Shown here: in pieces, positions 1 to 5,165 of the stretch | Layout: every line of letters starts with the position of its first letter | How positions within the stretch are numbered: position 1 is the first letter of the stretch | Origin: an uncultured Bacteroidota bacterium | GTDB taxonomy: Bacteria > Bacteroidota > Bacteroidia > Bacteroidales > P3 | Assembly: GCA_900545215.1 (NCBI GenBank) | Contig: UQXW01000074.1 | Location: 1-5,165 of the forward strand | Direction of reading: 5' to 3' | DNA: 5,165 bases | The notes under the pieces: generated by a model | Database searches by the model: none | The model's input: the letters and a program-made list of their open reading frames with translations, nothing else | Told to the model about the DNA's origin: nothing | Program-made: the position numbers and the translations under genes

Positions 1-806
1 GTGCGTTCCGAGTACTCAGAAGTATTATGTTGGTAATTACCGGCGACCTTCACCCCTATTATAATATCAGGATGATAAGTCTTCAAAAGTTCCTTGGACG
101 GAAAGTTATTGTACATGCCGCCGTCAAACATTATTTTGCCGTCCAATTTTATAGGAGAAAACACAAACGGAAAAGTCATGGAAGCACGCACCGCAGGTCC
201 CAAATCTCCGTTCTTTCTCACACTTGCTTTATTGTCTTCTATATCCGAAGCGACACAAAAGAACGGTATCATCAAACTATCGAAATCCCGCTCGCAAGCC
301 TCTGTGGCAGGAGAAAAAATCTCCATGAAAGCATAATCCATCTGCACAGGATTGATTATGCTCGTAGGTAGTTGAACGGAAAAATTATTATCCACATCAA
401 ACGAAACCGTCAAACCCGTCGGCACAGGCGGCTTTACCTTATAATAATATACGTAATCCTCCTCAATCTTACCCGTCAGCCAATATTGAAACTCTTCCGA
501 GAAAAAAATTTTCTCTATCTCGTCAACCGAATAACCCGCGGCATACAAACCACCGACTATCGCCCCCATAGATGTTCCGCATATATAATCAATCGGAACC
601 TGTGCCTCTTCCAACGCTCTCAAAACACCAAGATGCGCAACGCCCCTTGCTCCTCCTCCGCTTAATACCACACCGACTGTCTGACGACGCACGCTCTCCT
701 GTTGAGCAAACACAGTAGAAGCATACTGCAATACCAGCAAAAAAAGTAAAAAAGTAAAAACACACCTTACGGAACAAATCCGTACTCCGGAACGCCAAGC
801 ATACAT
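1..806 (-). CDS. Secreted patatin-like phospholipase, N-terminal part (C-terminus beyond left edge)
   Basis: Serine lipid acyl hydrolase of the patatin family, probably acting on phospholipids or other acyl esters outside the cytoplasm. The frame is open from the ATG at 806 to the window edge (268 codons plus 2 bases), with stops just upstream of that ATG. Residues about 10-34 form a signal peptide (hydrophobic FTFLLFLLVL, then STVFA before QQES). The patatin oxyanion-hole motif is SGGGARG at 49-55, the nucleophile elbow is GTSMG with Ser79, and the catalytic Asp228 lies in FDGGMYNN, so the Ser-Asp dyad is intact. In Bacteroidota, secreted patatins of this type often continue into POTRA-like and BamA-like barrel domains (PlpD-like, type Vd) and total over 700 residues. 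Whether this one does cannot be seen here. It is divergent from the mutase gene, with 268 bases between the two starts. The family call is secure, the substrate unknown. Confidence 0.93.
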   Translation of the reverse strand, partial: MYAWRSGVRICSVRCVFTFLLFLLVLQYASTVFAQQESVRRQTVGVVLSGGGARGVAHLGVLRALEEAQVPIDYICGTSMGAIVGGLYAAGYSVDEIEKIFFSEEFQYWLTGKIEEDYVYYYKVKPPVPTGLTVSFDVDNNFSVQLPTSIINPVQMDYAFMEIFSPATEACERDFDSLMIPFFCVASDIEDNKASVRKNGDLGPAVRASMTFPFVFSPIKLDGKIMFDGGMYNNFPSKELLKTYHPDIIIGVKVAGNYQHNTSEYSER

Positions 807-835
807 ATTTCTTTATGTTTAATTTGTTGAAACGG

Positions 836-865
836 CAAAACAAATCGACATATTGCATCGTCAAG
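836..865 (-). promoter_or_regulatory. Possible promoter for the patatin gene
   Basis: Reading the minus strand, TTGTTTTG (843-836) matches the Bacteroidota -7 box TAnnTTTG with one mismatch. CTTG (865-862) lies 18 bases upstream as a -33-like box. This would give a leader of roughly 25 bases before the ATG at 806. Both the mismatch and the slightly short spacer keep confidence low. Confidence 0.3.
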
Positions 866-969
866 CGGAATAAAGCCTCCATACATGTAAAAAATCCTTG
901 TTTATTTCCGCTCTTCTCAAAAGCCGAACCTATCAGACACAAATCGAACGCATATTTATGCCGTTTTTA

Positions 970-1000
970 TTGGCAGGTTCAAAGAAAAGAAGTAATTTTG
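970..1000 (+). promoter_or_regulatory. Bacteroidota-type promoter for the methylmalonyl-CoA mutase gene
   Basis: TTGG at 970-973 and a perfect -7 box TAATTTTG (consensus TAnnTTTG) at 993-1000 are separated by 19 bases, the usual spacing for the Bacteroides primary sigma factor. Transcription would begin near 1005-1008, giving a leader of about 70 bases before the ATG at 1075. This is the best match upstream of the mutase and suggests it is transcribed from its own promoter rather than as part of an operon. Confidence 0.6.
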
Positions 1001-1006
1001 CAGACT

Positions 1007-1039
1007 GATAACGCCGTTAAGCATATCGGCGGTGTTATC
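1007..1039 (+). promoter_or_regulatory. Stem-loop at the predicted 5' end of the mutase mRNA
   Basis: Bases 1007-1018 pair with 1028-1039 without a gap: 12 bp, of which three are G-U, starting GATAAC/GTTATC, around a 9-base loop (1019-1027). No T-run follows, so it is not an intrinsic terminator. It starts within a few bases of the predicted transcription start, where stem-loops often protect mRNA. As DNA, the outer GATAAC/GTTATC arms could equally be an operator half-site pair. It is far too short to be a cobalamin riboswitch. Confidence 0.45.
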
Positions 1040-1074
1040 TTCGGGTATTGAATAATAATAAATACTTCTGATAA

Positions 1075-3225
1075 ATGAGACCAAATTTCACAAACATCGA
1101 CTTCAAGTCCGTTGCTCCGGCAACAGATTTCGAGGAATGGGAAAAGGCTGTCGGCAACAACAAATCATGGCTGACACCGGAACAAATACCGGTCAAGCCG
1201 GTATATGGAAAGGCTGACCTTGAAGGAATGGAACATTTGAACTATGCCGCAGGTATAGCACCGAACCTTCGCGGACCTTATTCCACCATGTACGTCATGA
1301 GACCGTGGACAATTCGTCAATACGCAGGTTTCTCCACAGCCGAAGAATCAAACGCATTTTATCGTAGGAACATAGCAGCAGGACAAAAAGGACTTTCCGT
1401 TGCATTCGACTTGGCTACACACAGAGGATACGACTCCGACCACGAAAGAGTTGTAGGCGACGTAGGAAAAGCCGGAGTAGCAGTGGACTCCATATTGGAT
1501 ATGAAAATCCTATTCGACCAAATTCCGTTGGATAAGATGTCCGTATCCATGACAATGAACGGAGCCGTATTGCCGATACTTGCATTCTACATCATAGCGG
1601 CAGAAGAGCAAGGCGTTTCTCAGGATAAGTTGTCGGGAACCATACAAAACGACATCTTGAAAGAGTTCATGGTTCGTAACACCTACATCTATCCTCCTAA
1701 ACCATCGATGAAAATCATTGCCGACATATTCGAATACACCTCAAAGAATATGCCGAAATTCAACTCCATATCCATATCCGGATACCACATGCAGGAAGCA
1801 GGAGCAACCTGCGACATAGAAATGGCATACACCTTGGCAGACGGATTGGAATACATCAGAGCCGGTATAAATGCAGGAATGAACGTTGATCAATTTGCAC
1901 CGCGTTTGTCATTCTTCTGGGCAATAGGCATGAACCACTTCATGGAAATTGCAAAGATGAGAGCTGCGAGAATGCTTTGGGCAAAATTGGTAAAACAATT
2001 CAACCCGCAAAATCCGAAATCCCTTGCATTGAGAACACACAGCCAAACCTCCGGTTGGTCATTGACAGAGCAAGACCCTTTCAACAACGTAGGAAGAACC
2101 TGTATCGAAGCCTTGGGAGCAGCCTTGGGACACACACAATCCTTGCATACCAACGCATTGGACGAAGCCATCGCATTGCCGACCGACTTCTCCGCACGTA
2201 TCGCAAGAAACACACAAATCTACTTGCAGGAAGAAACGAACATCTGTCGTAATGTCGACCCATGGGCAGGAAGCTACTATGTGGAAAGTTTAACACACGA
2301 AATAGCCCACAGAGCATGGGGACACATACAAGAGGTCGAAAAACTCGGCGGTATGGCAGCAGCCATCGAGAGCGGTATTCCTAAGATGAGAATCGAAGAA
2401 GCCTCCGCAAGAAAACAAGCAAGAATCGACTCCGGCAAAGACACTATCTTGGGAGTAAACAAATACCGCTTGGAGAACGAAGACACAATCGACACATTGG
2501 AAATCGACAACACAGCCGTAAGAGAAGCCCAAATCAAACGTTTGGCTAAATTGAGAGCAGAAAGAAACGAAGCAGATGTGCAATCCGCTTTGGAAGCCCT
2601 TTCAAACGTTGCAGCAACAGGCAAAGGCAACCTATTGGAGATGTCCATCGACTGTGCAAGAAAGAGAGCCTCACTCGGAGAAATCTCCTACGCATTGGAA
2701 AAACACTTCGGACGATACAAAGCAAAAATCAATCTTATTTCAGGCGTGTACAGTGCAGATACAAAAGACAATGCAAACTTCAAGAAAGCACAAGAACTAT
2801 GCGATGAATTTGCGAAGATAGAAGGAAGAAGACCTCGTATAATGATAGCCAAAATGGGTCAGGACGGGCACGACAGAGGAGCCAAAGTCGTAGCGACAGG
2901 TTATGCAGACATCGGATTCGACGTTGATATGGGACCATTGTTCCAAACCCCTGCCGAAAGTGCAAAGCAAGCCGTCGAGAACGACGTTCACATCTTGGGC
3001 GTAAGCTCCTTGGCAGCAGGACACAAAACATTGGTACCGCAAGTAATCGCAGAATTGAAAAAATTAGGCAGAGAAGACATCATGGTAGTTGTCGGCGGCG
3101 TTATCCCTCCGCAAGACTACGACTTCCTATACAAAGCAGGAGCCGCAGCAATCTTCGGACCCGGAACAATCATTGCCGAGAGTGCAATCAAGATGTTGGA
3201 ACTCCTTTTGGCAGCAAGAAAATAA
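1075..3225 (+). CDS. mutB: Methylmalonyl-CoA mutase, large (catalytic, B12-binding) subunit
   Basis: Cytoplasmic adenosylcobalamin-dependent isomerase that interconverts (R)-methylmalonyl-CoA and succinyl-CoA. The 716 residues match the usual length of MutB and of E. coli Sbm/ScpA. The N-terminal TIM-barrel substrate domain carries RQYAGFST (Tyr83), MVRNTYIYPPKPSM (Arg201) and SGYHMQEAGA (Tyr237, His238), equivalent to Tyr89, Arg207, Tyr243 and His244 of the Propionibacterium enzyme. The C-terminal cobalamin-binding domain starts near residue 580. It has the base-off/His-on signature D597-G-H599-D-R-G602, then SSL (644-646) and GG (674-675), so the lower axial ligand His599 is present and the enzyme should be active. 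The ATG at 1075 gives the expected N-terminus. There is no Shine-Dalgarno sequence, as is normal in Bacteroidota. The small subunit (mutA), usually directly upstream in this phylum, is absent, as are epimerase and MeaB. The symbol assumes a two-subunit enzyme; scpA would fit a homodimer. Confidence 0.97.
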   Translation: MRPNFTNIDFKSVAPATDFEEWEKAVGNNKSWLTPEQIPVKPVYGKADLEGMEHLNYAAGIAPNLRGPYSTMYVMRPWTIRQYAGFSTAEESNAFYRRNIAAGQKGLSVAFDLATHRGYDSDHERVVGDVGKAGVAVDSILDMKILFDQIPLDKMSVSMTMNGAVLPILAFYIIAAEEQGVSQDKLSGTIQNDILKEFMVRNTYIYPPKPSMKIIADIFEYTSKNMPKFNSISISGYHMQEAGATCDIEMAYTLADGLEYIRAGINAGMNVDQFAPRLSFFWAIGMNHFMEIAKMRAARMLWAKLVKQFNPQNPKSLALRTHSQTSGWSLTEQDPFNNVGRTCIEALGAALGHTQSLHTNALDEAIALPTDFSARIARNTQIYLQEETNICRNVDPWAGSYYVESLTHEIAHRAWGHIQEVEKLGGMAAAIESGIPKMRIEEASARKQARIDSGKDTILGVNKYRLENEDTIDTLEIDNTAVREAQIKRLAKLRAERNEADVQSALEALSNVAATGKGNLLEMSIDCARKRASLGEISYALEKHFGRYKAKINLISGVYSADTKDNANFKKAQELCDEFAKIEGRRPRIMIAKMGQDGHDRGAKVVATGYADIGFDVDMGPLFQTPAESAKQAVENDVHILGVSSLAAGHKTLVPQVIAELKKLGREDIMVVVGGVIPPQDYDFLYKAGAAAIFGPGTIIAESAIKMLELLLAARK

Positions 3226-3283
3226 GAAAAACTTACGTGTCGAAGAGCGTTTTATTGCTTACGATAAGTAAAGTCCACGAAGC

Positions 3284-3320
3284 GAAGAGAGACGAAAGAG
3301 ACCGTCTCTCTTCTTTTTTT
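3284..3320 (+). terminator. Rho-independent terminator of mutB
   Basis: A perfect 11-bp stem (3284-3294 GAAGAGAGACG with 3303-3313 CGTCTCTCTTC) encloses an 8-base loop and is followed directly by seven T (3314-3320). It lies 58 bases after the mutB stop codon. The mirror orientation has only a short T tract, so it mainly ends plus-strand transcription. It confirms that mutB is the last, and here the only, gene of its unit. Confidence 0.9.
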
Positions 3321-3459
3321 ATTTCCGTTACCAAATCTCCAATGTTTGCATATTGATATCACATAACATTGATGTAAAAGGTTATACACCATGCCTGTTA
3401 CCTCTCTTCTCTTATTAAAACTCGACAAACACGACGCTACAAGATACCACAATCATCAC

Positions 3460-3489
3460 AAAAAAGGACGTTGCTCACGCAACGTCCTT
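3460..3489 (-). terminator. Rho-independent terminator facing the minus strand
   Basis: A perfect 11-bp stem, 3464-3474 (AAGGACGTTGC) with 3479-3489, has a 4-base loop. On the minus strand the stem ends in TT and runs into four more T (3463-3460), giving TTTTTT. On the plus strand the hairpin is followed by GCAATAG, so it works in one direction only. It most likely ends the transcript of the beta-barrel gene, whose stop codon lies about 140 bases upstream. Confidence 0.8.
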
Positions 3490-3627
3490 GCAATAGTGGT
3501 TTGACAGTAGTACTCCGAAAAAAATCGAGTAGATCGTCCTTGTGATAATTGCAAAATATATTTCCTCGGCTTACTACTTGTCTTTCAGAATTAAAATCCC
3601 TTTCCTTTGGAAAGCAAAACTTATTGC

Positions 3628-4395
3628 TTAGAAGTGATAACCGACTTTCAATATCAGCATTGAAGGTGAAATCGATCCGTACCCATTTAAGGATTCTTCA
3701 TATCTACCATGAGCAGCTACACCATCTTCTTCATAATATGTACCTTTCACCTTCGCTGAAGCAAGATTGTAATAATTCAAGCCTACGCTTAGTTTCTCGG
3801 AAAGAAGAACACCTACACCGACTTGACAAGCAAAAGAGACCGCTGGATTATATTCAAACCCTAGTTTTGTGGTATATGGATACTCCACACCATTATAATA
3901 ATATATGCATTCTTTTTCGATCGAATTCTTTGTTATCAACCGAACATTAAGTCCGACCCCTAACTCACCATATAGCTTGATCTTTTCTGCCAAATCGAAA
4001 GAATAGTTCAAACCTGCCATTAGCGGTATATTCAAATATTTCGATGTGCTAACACTGCTAGAAATAGATCCATCCCACTCGAAACAAAGGTCATCAAGTG
4101 CATCTTTTATTTCTTCTTGCAATGGATTGTACATTATATCAGCTTCAAACATGGCACGAAGGTTCTTAACCAAAGATATGGAACGCTGATATTTCACGCC
4201 TAATCCGAAACCTATCGATGCGGCTCCACCATCTATCACCGGGCCATAATCCAATAATAAACCTCCAAATTCTCCGAACTTACCATTTGGGAATACGCCA
4301 CTGAGGTGCAGCGAAAAACCATCTTTTTGGGCGAATATTTCGCCACATGAAATCGACATCATCAATATCGATATTGCTATAACTATTTTCTTCAT
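3628..4395 (-). CDS. Outer-membrane beta-barrel protein (porin-like, OMP_b-brl type)
   Basis: A 255-residue protein of unknown specific role. The first 22 residues are a signal peptide: MKK, a hydrophobic stretch IVIAISILMM, and a probable signal peptidase I site after EIFA, before Gln23. Cys17 is not in a proper lipobox. The mature part alternates polar and hydrophobic residues, is rich in Gly and Tyr, contains typical turns and strands (GLGVKYQRSI, YGELGVGLNVRL, LSVGLNYYNLA), and ends in LILKVGYHF, the C-terminal aromatic residue expected by the BAM complex. Length and style fit the small barrels (about 8-10 strands) common in Bacteroidota, often annotated as outer membrane beta-barrel or porin family protein. 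The ATG at 4395 is chosen because the signal peptide starts there. The upstream region is AT-rich without a Shine-Dalgarno sequence. It is convergent with mutB. Its leader may be long and contain the inverted-repeat element at 4501-4633. Family call good, function not assignable. Confidence 0.85.
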   Translation of the reverse strand: MKKIVIAISILMMSISCGEIFAQKDGFSLHLSGVFPNGKFGEFGGLLLDYGPVIDGGAASIGFGLGVKYQRSISLVKNLRAMFEADIMYNPLQEEIKDALDDLCFEWDGSISSSVSTSKYLNIPLMAGLNYSFDLAEKIKLYGELGVGLNVRLITKNSIEKECIYYYNGVEYPYTTKLGFEYNPAVSFACQVGVGVLLSEKLSVGLNYYNLASAKVKGTYYEEDGVAAHGRYEESLNGYGSISPSMLILKVGYHF

Positions 4396-4500
4396 TGTGT
4401 ATATTTATTTTCTTGTTTTGCCTCAGTCCCTACGACGCTTGAAATATATAAAGCCTATCCTTACGGAGCGACACAAAAAAAACGTGGGACTGTTACCGTA

Positions 4501-4633
4501 TTTGTCATGTGAGGCTCCAGGAAATTGCCTAAACCATCAAATAGATAAAGCCCACGAATAACATTCGTGAGCGTTCTACTTTACCCTTGATGGTTTAACC
4601 TGTAAAATTTTCCTGGAATTTCACATGACCAAA
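4501..4633. repeat. Long imperfect inverted-repeat (hairpin) element, MITE-like or structured RNA
   Basis: The two ends are complementary in blocks: TTTG/CAAA with one extra base, GTCATGTGA (4504-4512) with TCACATGAC (4621-4629), TCCAGGAAA (4516-4524) with TTTCCTGGA (4609-4617), and TAAACCATCAA (4530-4540) with TTGATGGTTTA (4587-4597). A smaller inner hairpin pairs 4550-4559 with 4563-4572 around a 3-base loop. Its single A/C mismatch on the plus strand (4552/4570) becomes a G-U pair on the minus strand, which hints at a minus-strand RNA. Pairing at 4513-4514/4619-4620 hints the other way. No transposase is present. A non-autonomous transposable element (MITE) or a cis-acting RNA leader are both possible. 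No clear target-site duplication is visible. Confidence 0.75.
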
Positions 4634-4778
4634 GTTAAGCAAACGCTTTATTTATGTCTTATCCTCTTTATTGAGGACTTCAAAAGTCTCTGTTAATCTG
4701 TCTTTTCCTTTGCTCCTTTCCCCGTTTTGAAACGGTTTTTACGGTTAATAACTATTTAATTACGCACTATTGCTCTTG

Positions 4779-4808
4779 CAAAAGTAACCATTTTTCCTCT
4801 ATCTGCAA
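4779..4808 (-). promoter_or_regulatory. Strong Bacteroidota-type promoter facing the beta-barrel gene
   Basis: On the minus strand, TTG (4808-4806) and a perfect -7 box TACTTTTG (4786-4779) are exactly 19 bases apart. Transcription would start near 4772 and run through the inverted-repeat element into the beta-barrel gene, giving a leader of about 375 bases. No other gene on this strand lies between. Alternatively it drives a small RNA that contains the hairpin element. Confidence 0.55.
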
Positions 4809-4916
4809 TAAACTCTCCCGCATTTCTTCATAGTACTTTCGTATCATCAAATATCTCTTTCTCGAAACGCCGTTTCACGAAAACAGAGTGGCTTTCCGCG
4901 GGCTTGTCTCGTACTT

Positions 4917-4948
4917 TTTCGGAGGTAGGGAAACAATTCGTATCTTTG
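4917..4948 (+). promoter_or_regulatory. Bacteroidota-type promoter upstream of the HxsC-like fragment
   Basis: A perfect -7 box TATCTTTG (4941-4948) is preceded, after 20 bases, by TTTC (4917-4920) as a near-consensus -33 box. The start point would be near 4955. The next ATG codons on this strand (4951, 4975) open a 27-codon frame ending at 5036 that resembles nothing I know. The radical-SAM-like frame downstream has no usable start, so the promoter now seems to lead into a broken gene. Confidence 0.5.
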
Positions 4949-4975
4949 CCATGGTATTTCAAGTGTTTAATATAA

Positions 4976-5165
4976 TGGTGGAAGCAAATAAGAGCGGATA
5001 TTGCAGAAGAGCACAATCGAATAGTTGGGACTAAGACATTTTATAAAACGGTACAAGGGCTCTATAACTTAGCTTTGTTTCACCAACGTATTGGACTTCG
5101 CATAGTCGTTCATAAACAGACCTACAAGCGATTACCTCAGTTTGCAGATTTCATCTATCATAACT
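4976..5165 (+). pseudogene. Fragment of a radical-SAM peptide maturase, HxsC-like; N-terminus missing, C-terminus beyond right edge
   Basis: HxsC enzymes are radical-SAM proteins of the His-Xaa-Ser repeat peptide maturation system. The frame is open from just after a TAA at 4973-4975 to the window edge, 63 codons, with no ATG or GTG in frame. From about 4997 the translation reads DIAEEHNRIVGTKTF, YKTVQGLYNLALF, GLRIVVHKQTYKRLPQFADF, IYHN. This matches, from memory, the late barrel part of HxsC: the EEH...G...F..T..GL.NL pattern, then a basic VVLHKQT..RLPQ segment. The N-terminal half, including the CxxxCxxC iron-sulphur motif and GGEPT, should lie upstream but is in no frame of this window. 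It therefore looks decapitated by a deletion or rearrangement near 4976-4997. A frameshift inside this window is excluded because no homologous sequence lies in the other frames upstream. The exact subfamily is less certain than the radical-SAM assignment. Confidence 0.6.

Larger units (their letters stand above)
3226..3627. other. Non-coding convergent gap between mutB and the beta-barrel gene
   Basis: About 400 bases without a credible gene. The two terminators here lie about 140 bases apart. Between them (3321-3459) I see neither a promoter with correct spacing nor a protein-like frame. A weak box pair TTTG (3344) and TAACATTG (3364) is only 16 bases apart. From 3490 to 3627 there are two minor hairpins: TACT-CGA/TCG-AGTA at 3511-3531, with one bulge, and CTTTCC/GGAAAG at 3600-3614. 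This part would be the 3' untranslated region of the minus-strand gene. Confidence 0.6.
4396..4975. other. 580-base region without a convincing gene
   Basis: No frame on either strand looks like a real protein. The region holds an imperfect inverted-repeat element (4501-4633), a minus-strand promoter (4779-4808) and a plus-strand promoter (4917-4948). A weaker minus-strand -7-like box, TATATTTC (4448-4441), lies nearer the beta-barrel gene. Its nearest TTTG is 25 bases upstream, so it is doubtful. A weak plus-strand terminator-like hairpin, CCGTT-TTGA-AACGG followed by five T, is at 4722-4740 with no gene upstream to terminate. A 13-base odd palindrome GAAACG-C-CGTTTC lies at 4864-4876. Confidence 0.6.

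Noticed and set aside
27..665. Three plus-strand frames of 80-114 codons (27-371, 94-336, 372-665)
   Set aside because: They lie antisense to the patatin gene, whose motifs are intact, and their translations have no protein-like character.
589..942. 117-codon minus-strand frame
   Set aside because: It overlaps the patatin start and catalytic motifs in another frame; the patatin frame carries the signal peptide and family motifs.
815..1051. 78-codon plus-strand frame before mutB
   Set aside because: It contains the mutB promoter and leader hairpin, has no recognisable domain, and has irregular composition.
1001..1074. Cobalamin riboswitch before the B12-dependent mutase
   Set aside because: The leader is only about 70 bases and lacks the conserved B12-box; the mutase uses B12 rather than making or importing it.
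1359..3042. Several frames of 63-123 codons within mutB on both strands
   Set aside because: All are shadows of the intact, highly conserved mutase frame.
3252..3452. 66-codon minus-strand frame
   Set aside because: It runs through the mutB terminator hairpin and is not protein-like.
3252..3640. Similar strings TTATTGCTTA at 3252 and 3621
   Set aside because: Only about ten AT-rich bases match; likely chance.
3549..3950. 133-codon plus-strand frame
   Set aside because: It is mostly antisense to the beta-barrel gene and lacks any recognisable feature.
4501..4633. Integron attC site or invertible promoter
   Set aside because: No attC core ends (GTTRRRY-type) are present, no promoter lies between the arms, and no integrase or invertase is near.
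4828..5016. 62-codon minus-strand frame
   Set aside because: It covers the plus-strand promoter and the start of the HxsC-like fragment, and its composition looks like translated intergenic DNA.

Overview
The window looks like a piece of a Bacteroidota chromosome, probably order Bacteroidales. The evidence is the Bacteroidota-type promoter motifs (TAnnTTTG boxes with a TTG-like box about 19-20 bases upstream), the lack of Shine-Dalgarno sequences before AT-rich start regions, a B12-dependent methylmalonyl-CoA mutase of the succinate/propionate pathway, a secreted patatin-like protein and a small outer-membrane beta-barrel protein. A Porphyromonas-like genus is possible, but that is only an impression.

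Layout from left to right. (1) Positions 1-806, minus strand: the N-terminal 268 codons of a secreted patatin-like phospholipase, which runs off the left edge. (2) Positions 807-1074: divergent intergenic region with a good plus-strand promoter and a 12-bp stem-loop at the predicted 5' end of the next mRNA. (3) Positions 1075-3225, plus strand: complete large (catalytic, cobalamin-binding) subunit of methylmalonyl-CoA mutase, followed by a strong intrinsic terminator. (4) Positions 3226-3627: non-coding convergent gap with one terminator facing each way. (5) Positions 3628-4395, minus strand: a 255-residue outer-membrane beta-barrel protein. (6) Positions 4396-4975: 580 bases without a convincing gene. 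They hold a 133-base imperfect inverted-repeat element and two well-formed promoters, one facing each way. (7) Positions 4976-5165, plus strand: an open frame without a start codon that encodes an internal piece of a radical-SAM peptide maturase resembling HxsC. It continues past the right edge.

The mutase is the only gene with a secure biochemical role: it interconverts succinyl-CoA and (R)-methylmalonyl-CoA for propionate formation or use. Patatin and mutase are divergent, while mutase and beta-barrel gene are convergent, so each appears to be its own transcription unit. The least ordinary part is the right-hand 800 bases: a MITE-like or structured-RNA hairpin between a strong minus-strand promoter and the beta-barrel gene, and a decapitated HxsC-like fragment just after a strong plus-strand promoter.
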